From contig NGBS01000007.1 of assembly GCA_002245135.1 (NCBI GenBank), positions 62,001 to 126,000 of the forward strand: a DNA stretch of 64,000 nucleotides, given 5' to 3'. A program made the translations under genes and the position numbers. The stretch's first letter is position 1, and each line of letters opens with the position of its first letter. Origin of the DNA: Proteromonas lacertae. Its lineage: Eukaryota; Sar; Bigyra; Opalinata; Proteromonadidae. A model generated the notes under the pieces. That model did no database searches, had not been told where the DNA came from, and saw nothing but the letters and a program-made list of their open reading frames with translations. Of the stretch, positions 34,181 through 44,670 are shown piece after piece.

Positions 34181-34192
34181 TTGGCTTGATTA
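34181..34192. promoter_or_regulatory. TTGGCTTGATTA element upstream of the TSNAXIP1-like gene
   Basis: In gene direction it reads TAATCAAGCCAA, ending 45 bp before ATG 34136. It is the opposite orientation of the element seen at 842, so orientation does not seem fixed. Confidence 0.45.
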
Positions 34193-34237
34193 CTTTTGTT
34201 AAAAATGAAAAAACACATCATAATAACATACAATAAA

Positions 34238-35226
34238 CTATAAAATCTGTTTCCTAATGAATGTTGAACTTAATAAATAACTTTGTTGTCTTTGAATCAC
34301 AATTATCTTCATTGGTTTAAATCCTCTTTCAATTCTAGCCATATTCAACGTATATGAACTTTGCAATGTTTCTGTAGAAACCATAATAGCATCATAATTC
34401 TCATACGTCGTTGTGTCACCTTCAGCGTTCTCTATCTTCATTAATGTAACTTTTAAATTTGGACAAAGACTAAGCAGATAAAAATAAATACATATATAGC
34501 AATACATTCTAACATAATTCTCTACATTCTTATATCTTGTTTCATAATCTTCCATTTTTTCTGTATTAGATTTAATTAATCTTGGACTATCATATATCCC
34601 TATTCTTACCTCTTTAATAGCATAATGACATGCTTCTGATAATAATAATTGATGTCCTACATGCAAATGATCAAATGTACCACCTACAGCTATCTATTTG
34701 GATATTATAATTTTTAATTTAATACAGTATTAAACCTTTCTTTTGGATGATCTTCTACAAATATACACCATTCTCTGAGTTGGTTATGTTTTAAATAACA
34801 CTCTAAACTGTAGAATATTACTGGATTTAATGCTTTCAATTCTCTTTCTTTATTGATTCTTTCTCTTTCATCTGTATTATCATTTTTTACTAGAAAAACT
34901 AGATCTAATATTGGCAATTGTAATAACGATTCATAGGAGCAATATTTGGATTTGTCTTGATATGCAGGGATTATTATATATTTTAATGTTGGCTTTCCTT
35001 TGCAGTTTGCAAGATCCCAAATCCTAGGTGATAGTATTTCCATATAATTGCTATCAGGATCTCTATTATGTTATAAATAGTATTTAAAATACTCTCCATT
35101 TAAATAAATGTAAAGTAACTTAGTACAAACTCCTAAAACATGTTCTAAAATTAAATCATTGTAGAATGAATCTTTTGAAGATATAGGTACATTTAAACGA
35201 ATCAAGGCTGTTTCACAACAAGACAT
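34238..35226 (-). CDS. Phosphopantetheine adenylyltransferase (eukaryotic CoaD-type)
   Basis: Four exons; introns of 31, 31 and 36 nt; 296 residues, frame exact. The nucleotidyltransferase signature appears across an intron: AVGGTFDHLHVGHQLLL, the (H)xGH-type motif of PPAT. The ISSTFIR-like end (LLSSTFIRKQIL) is the second family motif. The N-terminal ~140 residues correspond to the leader seen in CoA synthase. The enzyme joins ATP and phosphopantetheine to make dephospho-CoA, the fourth step of CoA synthesis. No dephospho-CoA kinase domain follows, so this is a monofunctional form, like yeast Cab4. Confidence 0.87.
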
Positions 35227-35305
35227 TCTTAAAAATTAAAATGAAACAGAGCTCAAGCCATACTCAAGTATTTTGTAATTTGGCGGTCTTTTGAAATAAC
35301 TCTAT
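35227..35305. promoter_or_regulatory. 79-bp divergent promoter with CTCAAGCC and TTTGGCGG sites
   Basis: Between PPAT (minus) and the RPAIN-like gene (plus). It holds CTCAAGCCATACTCAAG (35252-35268), a double form of the CAAGCC core, and TTTGGCGG (35279-35286), which resembles an E2F site. A further CCGCCAAAA lies at 35871-35879. All by eye. Confidence 0.4.
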
Positions 35306-35793
35306 ATGGCTGGTGTAGTTGTGCTACAATATATGTCATCTCCTCAGAAAGCTAATTTATTTGACAGGAAACCACTTCTTTATAAACACAACCCTAGAGA
35401 ATCGTTATTAAATGATTTAAGAGAAAAATGTAGAAAGAGAATACAAAATTTAAGAGATGTATAATTTAATAAATTGATATTTGTAGTTAAAAATATCGCA
35501 GAAGAGAGATTATGAGAATATTGTTAATCAAGTTTTAAGGAATGAAAATATCAAAATTGTTGATGTTGACCAATTAATTTCACGTATATACTAAGAAAAT
35601 ATGGTTTTTAATAGAAACTCATTTCATTTCTCAAGAAGATTACCATAATTTAATGATACAACTTGAAGACGAGTTTTATCAACCTTGTATATTTCTTAAG
35701 TATATTTTAGTGGGTGATACAAGTCAAGAAATTGAAGAATACTCACAATATGAAATGGATTACTTGAGTTACATGGCTAGTCTTCAGTCATAA
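35306..35793 (+). CDS. RPA-interacting protein (RPAIN)-like, short form
   Basis: Three short exons with introns of 28 and 31 nt; 142 residues, frame exact. It begins MAGVVVLQYMSSP, then KPLLYKHNPRESLLNDLREKC and RIQNLRD match the N-terminal basic domain of RPAIN, and the middle helix (SQEDYHNLMIQLEDEFYQ ... QEIEEYSQYE) its acidic central part. RPAIN carries replication protein A into the nucleus. The C-terminal zinc finger of the family is missing, either lost or replaced. Each exon is under 60 codons, so the gene is easy to overlook. Moderate match. Confidence 0.55.
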
Positions 35794-36051
35794 TATTAGT
35801 TTTATTATATTTATTATTAATACATGTAATTTTTCGTCAATTTATTTGTTTTTGACTGTTTATCAGAAAACCGCCAAAAATGGAACTTTCCGTTATTTCC
35901 ACATACTAGTAATAAGACAGAGTATAATCCAAACATAAATAATAGATATTAAAATAACTATATTTGTATAATACTGTTTTGTTTTTGATGAAAATAAGAA
36001 TAATACATATAATACATAATAATACATATTCAATCTGTATTTTCACACATA

Positions 36052-38049
36052 ATGTCAAATCGATTTTCTGTTTATATTACTGTTCCAGAAGAGGGAGTTA
36101 TTAATTACTTTTGTAATAAGGGATACAATGATGTGACTTTTATAGTTGAAGAAGAAGAGATTGGTTGTTTATCTGTTTTACTTAAAGAAAAGAATGTTAT
36201 GCTAAAGAATATGATAGAAGATAAACATCGAGAAGAAAAAGTGAAGTTAGAAAGAGTAACAAAAGTTGGTTTTACTAATTTACTGAAATACTATGGTTAT
36301 GGATTGACAGAAATAACAGATAGTAATGTATTTGATATATTAATGGCATGTGTTTGTTTCAATGAGATGAAGTTATTGGATGACTGCAAAAAGTACATTG
36401 CAAAGAATATCAGTGTAAAACTCATTCAAACCATGTTTAATGAGATACCTTTGAATGACTATAAGCCATTAAATGATATTGTTCTAAGAATTAGTGATTA
36501 TTTGAGTATATATGGAAATGAGTTTTTTAAAGACGAAAATTTGATTAATAATGATATAGACTTATTAAAATCTATTTTATTGATGAATAATTTAGTAGTA
36601 AAGAGTGAAAACTACTTATTCAATCAGCTAAAGAATATTGAAAGTAGTGGTGATGATGAAAACAAGAAGCAGATGATAGAGTTATATAAAGAGATAAAGA
36701 TAGAAGAATTAGAAGAAGATGAAGAGAAAGAATTAAGAGATATACTTAAAAAGAATGGAGTAGAAGATGAAAAAGAAGAATCTGTGGAAAGAATCTATAT
36801 TGATCCAGAACCAACCAATGATGAAACATTCAATAAATGGTTTTACTTGTATTGTTTAAAACATGAAACAAATAACAGCTTGTTGGAAGAAGAAAAGAAT
36901 TATCTATATCAATTGAGCTTGTTGAAGTTACAATCATTTATTCCTCAATTATTGAATAACAAATCAATCCTAACATTAAGTAATACTGTGGATTTAATCA
37001 ATGATTTTAATTTGGAATATAATAACGATTGTATAAGAATAATTATATTATATCTATAGTGAAAAAGAATTACAGATCAAGTCTAAAAATACTCTCTTCC
37101 AGATACAAATTATTACAAAAGAAAATTAAAGAAGAAGACCAAGCAAAAAAAGCTTCTATTGTTAAAGATGATGATAAAGAAGAGGTAAATCCATTACAGA
37201 TTCAGAAAAATTCAATAATGAAAGCAATGTTGTTATTCTGTAATAATTGTATTGTATTTTATTTTTTATACTGACATAGATGATATAATCTCCTTAATAA
37301 AATATGAATGTGAAGATGAAAATATCTTAAACAATTTTAACCAATTTATTTTAAATTATAAAATATTTTGTACAGGATTGTTTGATTATTATAAAATTAA
37401 TAACCAATATCAACATCTTTTATCATCTAATATAGTTGCTCCTTCATACTTCAAATACCCTAAAGATAATTATAAGTCAACTGTATATCAATTACCATTA
37501 ATAATAAAAAGCCTTTTTATAGGAGAGAAGTGTGAATTTTCTATCACAAGCATCTAACAGGATATAAGTTTCGAATATATCTTGTGACAAATGTACAGGG
37601 GATTTAACTATCAATGGATGTTTGGATGATACATATACTATAACATGTAAAAATGATATTGGATCAATATCTACAAAAATAAATATAGTAGTAAGAGATA
37701 TTGGGGAATGGTATAAATCAAATCAATTAATTACATATGACCCACTGATTCACAAAGTAGATTTTGCTAATGCAAAGGATATTTAATATTTAATATATGT
37801 TTTACAGAAGGAATATATCAAATCAAATGTTGTTGTACAAGCAATGTTAGTATTAAGGCTTGTATAATTGAATGTAATAATATTCGAAGAAAATTAGATA
37901 TTGTTAATAGTTTTTACGCAGAAGAGTATGTTATTATTTTTGATTTAATAAAGAAAGAAATAGGCTTTAGAAAAGAAAATGAAAAGTTTATCAATACAGT
38001 TCATAGAAATATTAAATCACCAATATATTTAATGGTGGAAATAATTTGA
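36052..38049 (+). CDS. BTB/POZ-like protein with unresolved 3' exons
   Basis: ATG 36052. Residues ~20-130 resemble a BTB/POZ domain (GYNDVTFIVEEEEIGCLSVLL, NLLKYYGYGLTEI, FDILMACVCFNEMKLLDDC), followed by BACK-like helices and an acidic linker. Introns at about 37035 (GTATAAGAA...TATAG) and 37250 (GTATTG...CATAG) join the next two exons up to 37557. Beyond it, coding-like segments continue (ISCDKCTGDLTING ... VVRDIGEWY, about 37575-37786; IKACIIECNNIRRKL, about 37808-38049), but in different frames with no GT-AG introns that connect them. BTB proteins often act as Cullin-3 adaptors. The distal part is either decayed or damaged by sequence errors. Confidence 0.55.
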
Positions 38050-38614
38050 CTAATTACAATACTACTTATTTCATAATTAAATATATGGAAAAATTGTCAA
38101 ACGTTTAATAATAGTAACGACAAAGATTACTTTATTTTTATATGAGAGAATAATTATATTCTATATTGATATTCATTTTATGTAAGTGTATTTTATTTTA
38201 TTCTGTCATATACATATTTTTCTTCTTCTTCCAAGCCTTGCCATATGTCTTATCACTTCATTCTGAAGATCTGTTCATATTGATCATTCTTGTATATATA
38301 AAGTGTTACTGTAAGATTATAAATAATTTTCATCATCAACGATTGTAATATTATAATCAAGCTATTAGCATACCAGAAGTGGAAGCACATCATAAAATAA
38401 CATTGATTGTGCGAAATGCTATGTGTATGAAATAAAGAATATGAGAGAATAGAAAAAAAACACCAATAAAGAAATGAAAATAAATACTTGAAATTAAGCT
38501 ACTATTTGAGATAAAAGATACATTTCAAATGGGTTTAATGTATGAATAAAAATCATTTTCCTTGCATAGTCTTTCCCCTCTTTATTATTATCATTAAAAA
38601 ATGGATTTACATAT
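38050..38614. other. Intergenic between convergent genes, no gene seen
   Basis: 565 bp, AT-rich, between the end of the BTB gene and the stop of the GT31 gene on the other strand. No promoter is needed here. Short frames are present but show no coding character. Confidence 0.4.
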
Positions 38615-39580
38615 TTATTTAATTGGTGTAATATTAACTTTAGCAAAATCAAACACTATTCCCATATAAGCATCTTCAAATAATATGGTTTTACTCATAT
38701 AATAAGTTGCATTTGCTACAGTTGGCAATATGTTCTTAGAAAAGATATATCCTGGTCCACTTGGTTGAGGAGGATAAGTAGGATTAGGCCAAATATCTGT
38801 TGGAACATAAAATATACTTGTGGTTCTATGAATTGCTATATTTCCTACCCATCTATACCCTATCACATCATATATTGGTTTATTTGGATTATCTAAAAAT
38901 TTACTTCTAAATAATTTCACATTGTAAAATGTATCATCTGATTGATGCATGTAATATATGTAATTACTACAGTGATCATTTACCCATCTAACTTCATGCA
39001 TAGTTTGAGTTGTTAAATTATAATACGATGCATAAAACTCAAATTGAATTATATCGTTGAATATATCATTTTCTTCTTTCACTAATTGATTAGTTGTTTC
39101 ATTACGAGATTTAGCTGTGAAAAAGTATACTTTGTAATCTTTGTATATATGTCTATATATAATCCTTCGAAGATAATTAAATGGTGCTCCAGAAATACCT
39201 ATTATTATTGATTTTGATCCTTCACATGGAGTACTTGGTTCTATGATGGTAGAATAATTCAAAGGGAAGCCTACAGTATACCCTTCTCGCTTTTGACTTT
39301 TATAATGCTTCTTTTCATCTGGCAAATTTGATCTTCCACATATAATTCTATCTGTTAATGGAAAGCAAAGTTCATATAATCTGTAATATGTGTTAAAAAA
39401 ATTGATAAGACTTCTGTAAACTATTGTGTAGTTATTTCTCTGTGTTACTAGGTTTGGATCTAAAAATCCAACTAATCTCTCTTTAGTTTCGACCACTCTC
39501 ATTCCTATTAAATTCAATGTAAGAGTACTGCAAACAGCAATAAGTAACAAAATTAGTCCACATTTAATCGAATTTTTCAT
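38615..39580 (-). CDS. GT31-family beta-1,3-glycosyltransferase, type II membrane protein
   Basis: Single exon, 321 residues. A short cytoplasmic N-terminus, one membrane anchor (about 8-27) and a Golgi lumenal domain. GT31 hallmarks are present: FEFYASYYNLTTQTMHEV, CSNYIYYMHQSDDTFYN (the usual DxD acidic triad appears as DDT), WPNPTYPPQPSGPGYIFS and EDAYMGIVF. These enzymes add galactose or N-acetylglucosamine in beta-1,3 linkage to glycoproteins or glycolipids. The triad's last Asp is replaced by Thr, so activity should be checked. The donor and acceptor are unknown. Confidence 0.8.
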   Translation of the reverse strand: MKNSIKCGLILLLIAVCSTLTLNLIGMRVVETKERLVGFLDPNLVTQRNNYTIVYRSLINFFNTYYRLYELCFPLTDRIICGRSNLPDEKKHYKSQKREGYTVGFPLNYSTIIEPSTPCEGSKSIIIGISGAPFNYLRRIIYRHIYKDYKVYFFTAKSRNETTNQLVKEENDIFNDIIQFEFYASYYNLTTQTMHEVRWVNDHCSNYIYYMHQSDDTFYNVKLFRSKFLDNPNKPIYDVIGYRWVGNIAIHRTTSIFYVPTDIWPNPTYPPQPSGPGYIFSKNILPTVANATYYMSKTILFEDAYMGIVFDFAKVNITPIK

Positions 39581-39744
39581 TATTTCAGGATTTAAATTCT
39601 ATAATAGGTGATTTTTGTGTTAATAATTTAGTTAATAGTAGTTATAAACAAGCAAAAGAAAATTTAAAATTGGTAAAAATAGGTAAATTACATAAAGTAC
39701 AAATAAAAGCTTGTCATAACAGATATATTTTTTTAATATCCAAA

Positions 39745-40483
39745 ATGAATGATGTTGCTGTAATTATTATAGTTTTATGTTTAATAAATGTTTTAGGTGA
39801 AAATCTAAGGTTTGAATTGGGAATTAACACTGAATATAGTATAATTTATTAAATAAATGTTGTTTATAGATATTGATGGAAATCCCTATTCAATAAATGA
39901 AGATTATGATCACTTTAAAATTGATGTAAGTAATGTTACCATTGTAGAGAATTATGACAGTTATGTTTATTATGCTAAAGGAACTATCAAATTTTATACT
40001 TCAGTTCCACATGATAGATATTATTATTGTGGATTCACTAAAAATGGACCTACTAAAGATAATGTTAAAAAATTTGTTGCTCATATGAATGATACGAGTT
40101 TTAAACAGGGTACAGATGATCATTCGGTTAAATATTTCACATGTGGAGTGAAATATAATGAAAGTTTTTATTTTGAGAATATAACAATTGATAATACAGT
40201 TCACTTAGTAATGATTGGTGTAATAGTTGGAAGTTTAGTGTTAATTATTACTCTTTGTGCATCGTGCTATGGATATAATAGATCCAAGATAGCTGCAAGA
40301 AGTAGAACACCAAGTCATATTAATTCATATGCATATCAAAACCCAATATCATCAAAAGGAGTTTATGCAAATAGTGATGAAATTGTTTATACACCTATAC
40401 ACGTAGTAAATCAGAATGAAGAATTATCACTTCCTAGCAATACATCAAATAAGTTATATGCTTCATCTCAATTGACAGTGTAA
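39745..40483 (+). CDS. Type I membrane glycoprotein of unknown function
   Basis: Two exons (31-nt intron); 235 residues, frame exact. ATG 39745 gives a signal peptide (DVAVIIIVLCLINVLG), a ~130-residue extracellular part with several N-x-S/T sequons and a few cysteines, a membrane helix (VMIGVIVGSLVLIITLCA) and a ~75-residue Ser/Tyr-rich tail. No family recognised. It is divergent from the GT31 gene, with 164 bp between the starts. Confidence 0.65.
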
Positions 40484-40699
40484 AGTTGGTTAGATGAAAG
40501 TGTGTGTTGTTGTTGTTGTTGGATATTGTATAAATTGATTTTTAGATTAGAACGTAATGAATATTACGAATTTAATTTGTTTATTTGTTTATAATTTTTT
40601 AATGATAGATGAGAATAAATAGAATATAATTGATCTTATTCAAATAATTAAAAAAATAGATTCGTTACAAATATTAGTATTTTGGAATTTTCATCATAA

Positions 40700-43676
40700 A
40701 TGAATGACAATGGCTCATTTTTTGATCAAAATGCTGGTATATTTTATTATGTTTATATTTTGAAGAGTTGACAATAAAAACACAAAATCGAAGAGTTTCT
40801 TTCATAGTATCTTTATGTCTTATATTGTAGAGGAAAAGAGCAGAGTCATCTGATACTTACGAAGGTAGCTGTGTGTCGGTATTATTTTTATTTTATTAAT
40901 TTTAATTTATTATAGGATCAAGCTCACTTAGGATTTGTATTAAATCATATTTCAAACTTATTTTGCATATAGATTCCAGAAGGGCTTATAACTAATGCAT
41001 ATCAGTTTGAAGTATTAATAGTTGTAAAATTATGTTTATATAGACTACACAACCTCCTGTTACAAGTGATCACAGAAAAATATTATATATGATTGCGTTA
41101 TACACAAAATATGCAGCAGGATCACCAAATATTCAAAGAGGAAGATGGATTTCATATTATGCATTGATAGTGTTTATTTATGAAGGAATTCTGAAAGGAA
41201 TTTTCGGGGATTATGATTTTGCACCAATATCTACATGTATTGGTAAAAGAAGACTGTATTTATTCAATATGCATATATAAAATAGATTTTTAAATATTTC
41301 TCAAGAAGGAAAAGATGATTTGGAAGATTTAGTTGAAATGTATTTTATATATATTATTTTATTTTATTTTACATGTTTAGGAGATGTGCATCTGCTTTAA
41401 AAGTAAGTGTAAACGAACATCAATCAATCACTGCATTTCGTGTGAATGATGAAAAAGGAGATAATTTATTGAACGAAATAACAGACGAAGAAAAGCAACA
41501 AATTGTATATTTAGACAATGTATAATATATAGGATGAGTTAGTTTATTATAATAAAGAGTTATTACAAGTGTCATTTGATGAATTAGATGGAAAATTCAT
41601 TGTTCACAATAAAGATGGTACTTATACTTATGAAAGTTCAATAACCAATATTGAAGATGTTAGTTATGTGAGTAGTCCATATATTCCACCATCTTTAAGA
41701 AATGGAGGAAGAGAATTGAAGAGTTATGAAAATGAAGCATCTAGTTGTGCTAAATCTACAATTAAAGATGATTCTATGGATAGTATAATAATATTAAATA
41801 TTAAATAATCTATTATGAATAAATAGTTGCAATTACTTTAGATAATACAAAAGTATTAGTTGGTGAATGGATTCCATTTGGTCCAAATCAAATCATTACA
41901 TTAAATGATAAATTAGGATCATTAGAAAGAATTCAAGGTGGATTTTTTACTACCTCAAAGTCTCAACCCAATTTTACAACTTATGATGTAGATGCACCAA
42001 ACACAGAAGTAGAATTATTAGATTTTAATTATACAAAATATCTTAACTTTGAAGCCCATGTTTTAATACCAGAAGAAGGAGTTGTTCAAAATGAGAACTT
42101 AGGAGTTCATGTCCATAAAGAAGGTACAATAATATTTGGATGTAGAATTGAATCATTAATGAATAGAGTAAAAACAGGTTTACCTGTTGATTATATATCA
42201 AGATTACTGGTTGATGTGAATATTGATGGTTCAAATATTATTAATAGTTTATCAACTTATTATACAATCAAATTATTAAATACAATTTACAATGGAGATT
42301 CAATGAATAGAGCTAAGTATAACTTAATAATGGCAGAAAAAATAACACCCAAAAAGAAAGCAAGAGAATATTGTGATAAAGAAGCCTATGAGAATGAATT
42401 GAGACAAGTACTGGGTGATATTCATTATGCTTGTGATTTAGATGAAGATACTATATTTTTAGCTGGAAGTAATGGTGCTTTAATTGCTGGTACTAATTAT
42501 GAAGGATATGAACCATATTTAGTGTCATTGTTGAGATTAGAAGCAGTTGAATTGACAGTACATCAATTCTTTGGTTCTACTTATATATTGAATGATTGTT
42601 TCAGTGATATTAGATCACATATTGAATCACATGAAAAAGATCCAAATGTATAGTCATATATATATATATATATTTAATGAATAATAGAGTATAAGTACGA
42701 TTAGAAACTTGTTAAATGATTGTAGTTCAAAAGTTGCACTTATTCAAGAAGTTCATAAAAGATTATTATTTACTCTCAATACAATGATAATGACTATTGA
42801 TGTATATATATTTCTATATTTTTCATTAATAGGATTCTGAATGGTGTGAGCGTATTATGAAAACATTCAATTTAGAAGAAATGCAACAAGAATTATTGGA
42901 AAGAATCAATGATTTAAAAGATAAAATGCAACAATTTGATCACTGAATTAGGCGAATTAAGAGCAATGGCTGATGTAATATCAGAAACTCAATCATTCAA
43001 GTTACAAGAGATAGTTGGATCAAATACTAAAAATCTTGAAGATATGTTTAGAAGCAATGAAAGAACGAGTTCCTCATTAGAGATAATGAATGTAATTATG
43101 TCTGGTACTTTAGCCTTTGAATTATTAGATCAATGTATTGGTGGTTGGTCAGCTTTAGATACAGATTGGGGTAAGAAAATGTTCAGTGGAATTTTAGAAA
43201 TACCAGGAGGATGGTTTTTATTAAACTGTTTGTTATGGGGTGTTATTGCTTATGTATTAGTTATATTTATGAGAACATTGGAAAATAAAAGCAGTTCTGT
43301 TATTACATTCAGATATAGAGTTAATTTAATGATTAATTTAGATGCTTTTAATACATATTTGTCTCATAAAACAATTGGTGAAGAAGATGTTGATTTGGAT
43401 CCAAAATCACAAGTTCGTAAAGTGGCTTGGGATGAGGATGATGATGTGAAATGGAATGGCTGTCCACCACATCTTGAAGTATCTTACGATCAAATGAATC
43501 ACTTCTTGTTAACTGTATTCTTCCAAGTTAACAAGAATAATACAACTGTTAAAGAAGAAAAATTGAAAGAGATATTCTTAAAAGATTTAGAAGATAATCA
43601 TGTTTTTTATAAGAAGATTGAACATAGAAAAGCATTGATATCAATGGCATCAGCATCTGAAATGGGATTGAATTAA
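40700..43676 (+). CDS. Large conserved membrane protein, unknown function, one frameshift
   Basis: Roughly 880 residues in about ten exons with GTAT...TAG introns. The 5' end is uncertain (ATG 40700 or 40704). Segments in order: DQAHLGFIPEGLI, VTSDHRKILYMIALYTKYAA, GRWISYYALIVFIYEGIL, then a long region with VLVGEWIPFGPNQII and LAGSNGALIAGTNYEGYEP. A conserved C-terminal block has LRAMADVISETQSFKLQEI, LEDMFRSNER and two hydrophobic helices (GGWFLLNCLLWGVIAYVLVI). I believe this type of protein is widespread in protists, but I have no name for it. A single extra T at 42935-42937 (TTT) breaks the frame just before the C-terminal block. Confidence 0.6.
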
Positions 43677-43790
43677 GATTATTATAATATTTGGTCTTTA
43701 TTTTGGTATATTTTTTGTTATTGATATTTTTTTTCAAAATACATTTACAAACATTTGTCAAGTTTCAACATTTGATTCTTCTTCGTTTTT

Positions 43791-44523
43791 ATGGCTTCAG
43801 TTGGTGAATCATACAAGAAAGTTAAAGATAGAGTTATTGAAGTAGCCAATGAATGTAATAAACCTGTTGTATGTTTAATTAAATAACTTGTAGCCAACTT
43901 TAGTTGCTGTTAGTAAAACAAAGCCTGCTGAAATGGTAAAAGAAGTATATGACTTAGGTCAAAGAGATTTTGGTGAAAATTATGTTAGAGAACTTTGTGA
44001 AAAATATCCAGTATTACCAGAAGATATTAAATGGCATATGATTGGTCATTTACAATCCAACAAATGTAAGCCACTAATTGAAACATGTAAGAACCTGTAT
44101 ATGGTAGAGAGTGTCGATTCAATAAAATTGGCTGATAAATTGAACAAAGTATGTGAAGAACATAGAAAAGATTCACCATTAAATATATTAGTACAAGTAA
44201 ATACTAGCAACGAACCACAGAAGTCAGGTTGTGATGAAATTGAAGTAAAAGCAATTGTTGAACATGTTATAAACAGTTGTCCACACTTAAAATTCTGTGG
44301 ATTAATGACAATAGGTGAATATGATGTAGTTGCTGATGTTTTCTTTGAGAAATTAGCAGAAATAAAGAATAAGTTAGTGGAAGAGTTACATTTAACTGAG
44401 CCACTAATATTGAGTATGGGAATGTCTGCTGATTGGGAAAATGCTATAAAATATGGAAGTAATAATATTAGAGTTGGATCTGCAATATTTGGTGCTAGGG
44501 ATTATTCTAAAATGCATGAATGA
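43791..44523 (+). CDS. PLPBP: PLP homeostasis protein (YggS/PROSC/PLPBP family)
   Basis: Two exons (25-nt intron); 235 residues, frame exact, ATG 43791. It holds the PLP-binding lysine in LVAVSKTKP, then FGENYVRELCEKYP, WHMIGHLQSNKCK, LVQVNTSNEPQKSGC, FCGLMTIGEY, LSMGMSADWENAI and IRVGSAIFG, the standard alanine-racemase-like barrel of the family. The protein carries and buffers pyridoxal 5'-phosphate in the cytosol. It ends at TGA 44521-44523. Full normal length. The GTCAAGTTTCAACATTTGATTC stretch just upstream may hold a loose copy of the common promoter core. Confidence 0.93.
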
Positions 44524-44670
44524 TAAATAATTATAATTTTGCTTATTTTTATAACAATTATTTTTATGTAATTCAAATTATTAATAATAATCCCTTAAAA
44601 ATAGCAATATAATATATATATGATAATTAAAATATAATGATTCATATAAAGAAAATAATAATATAAGTAA

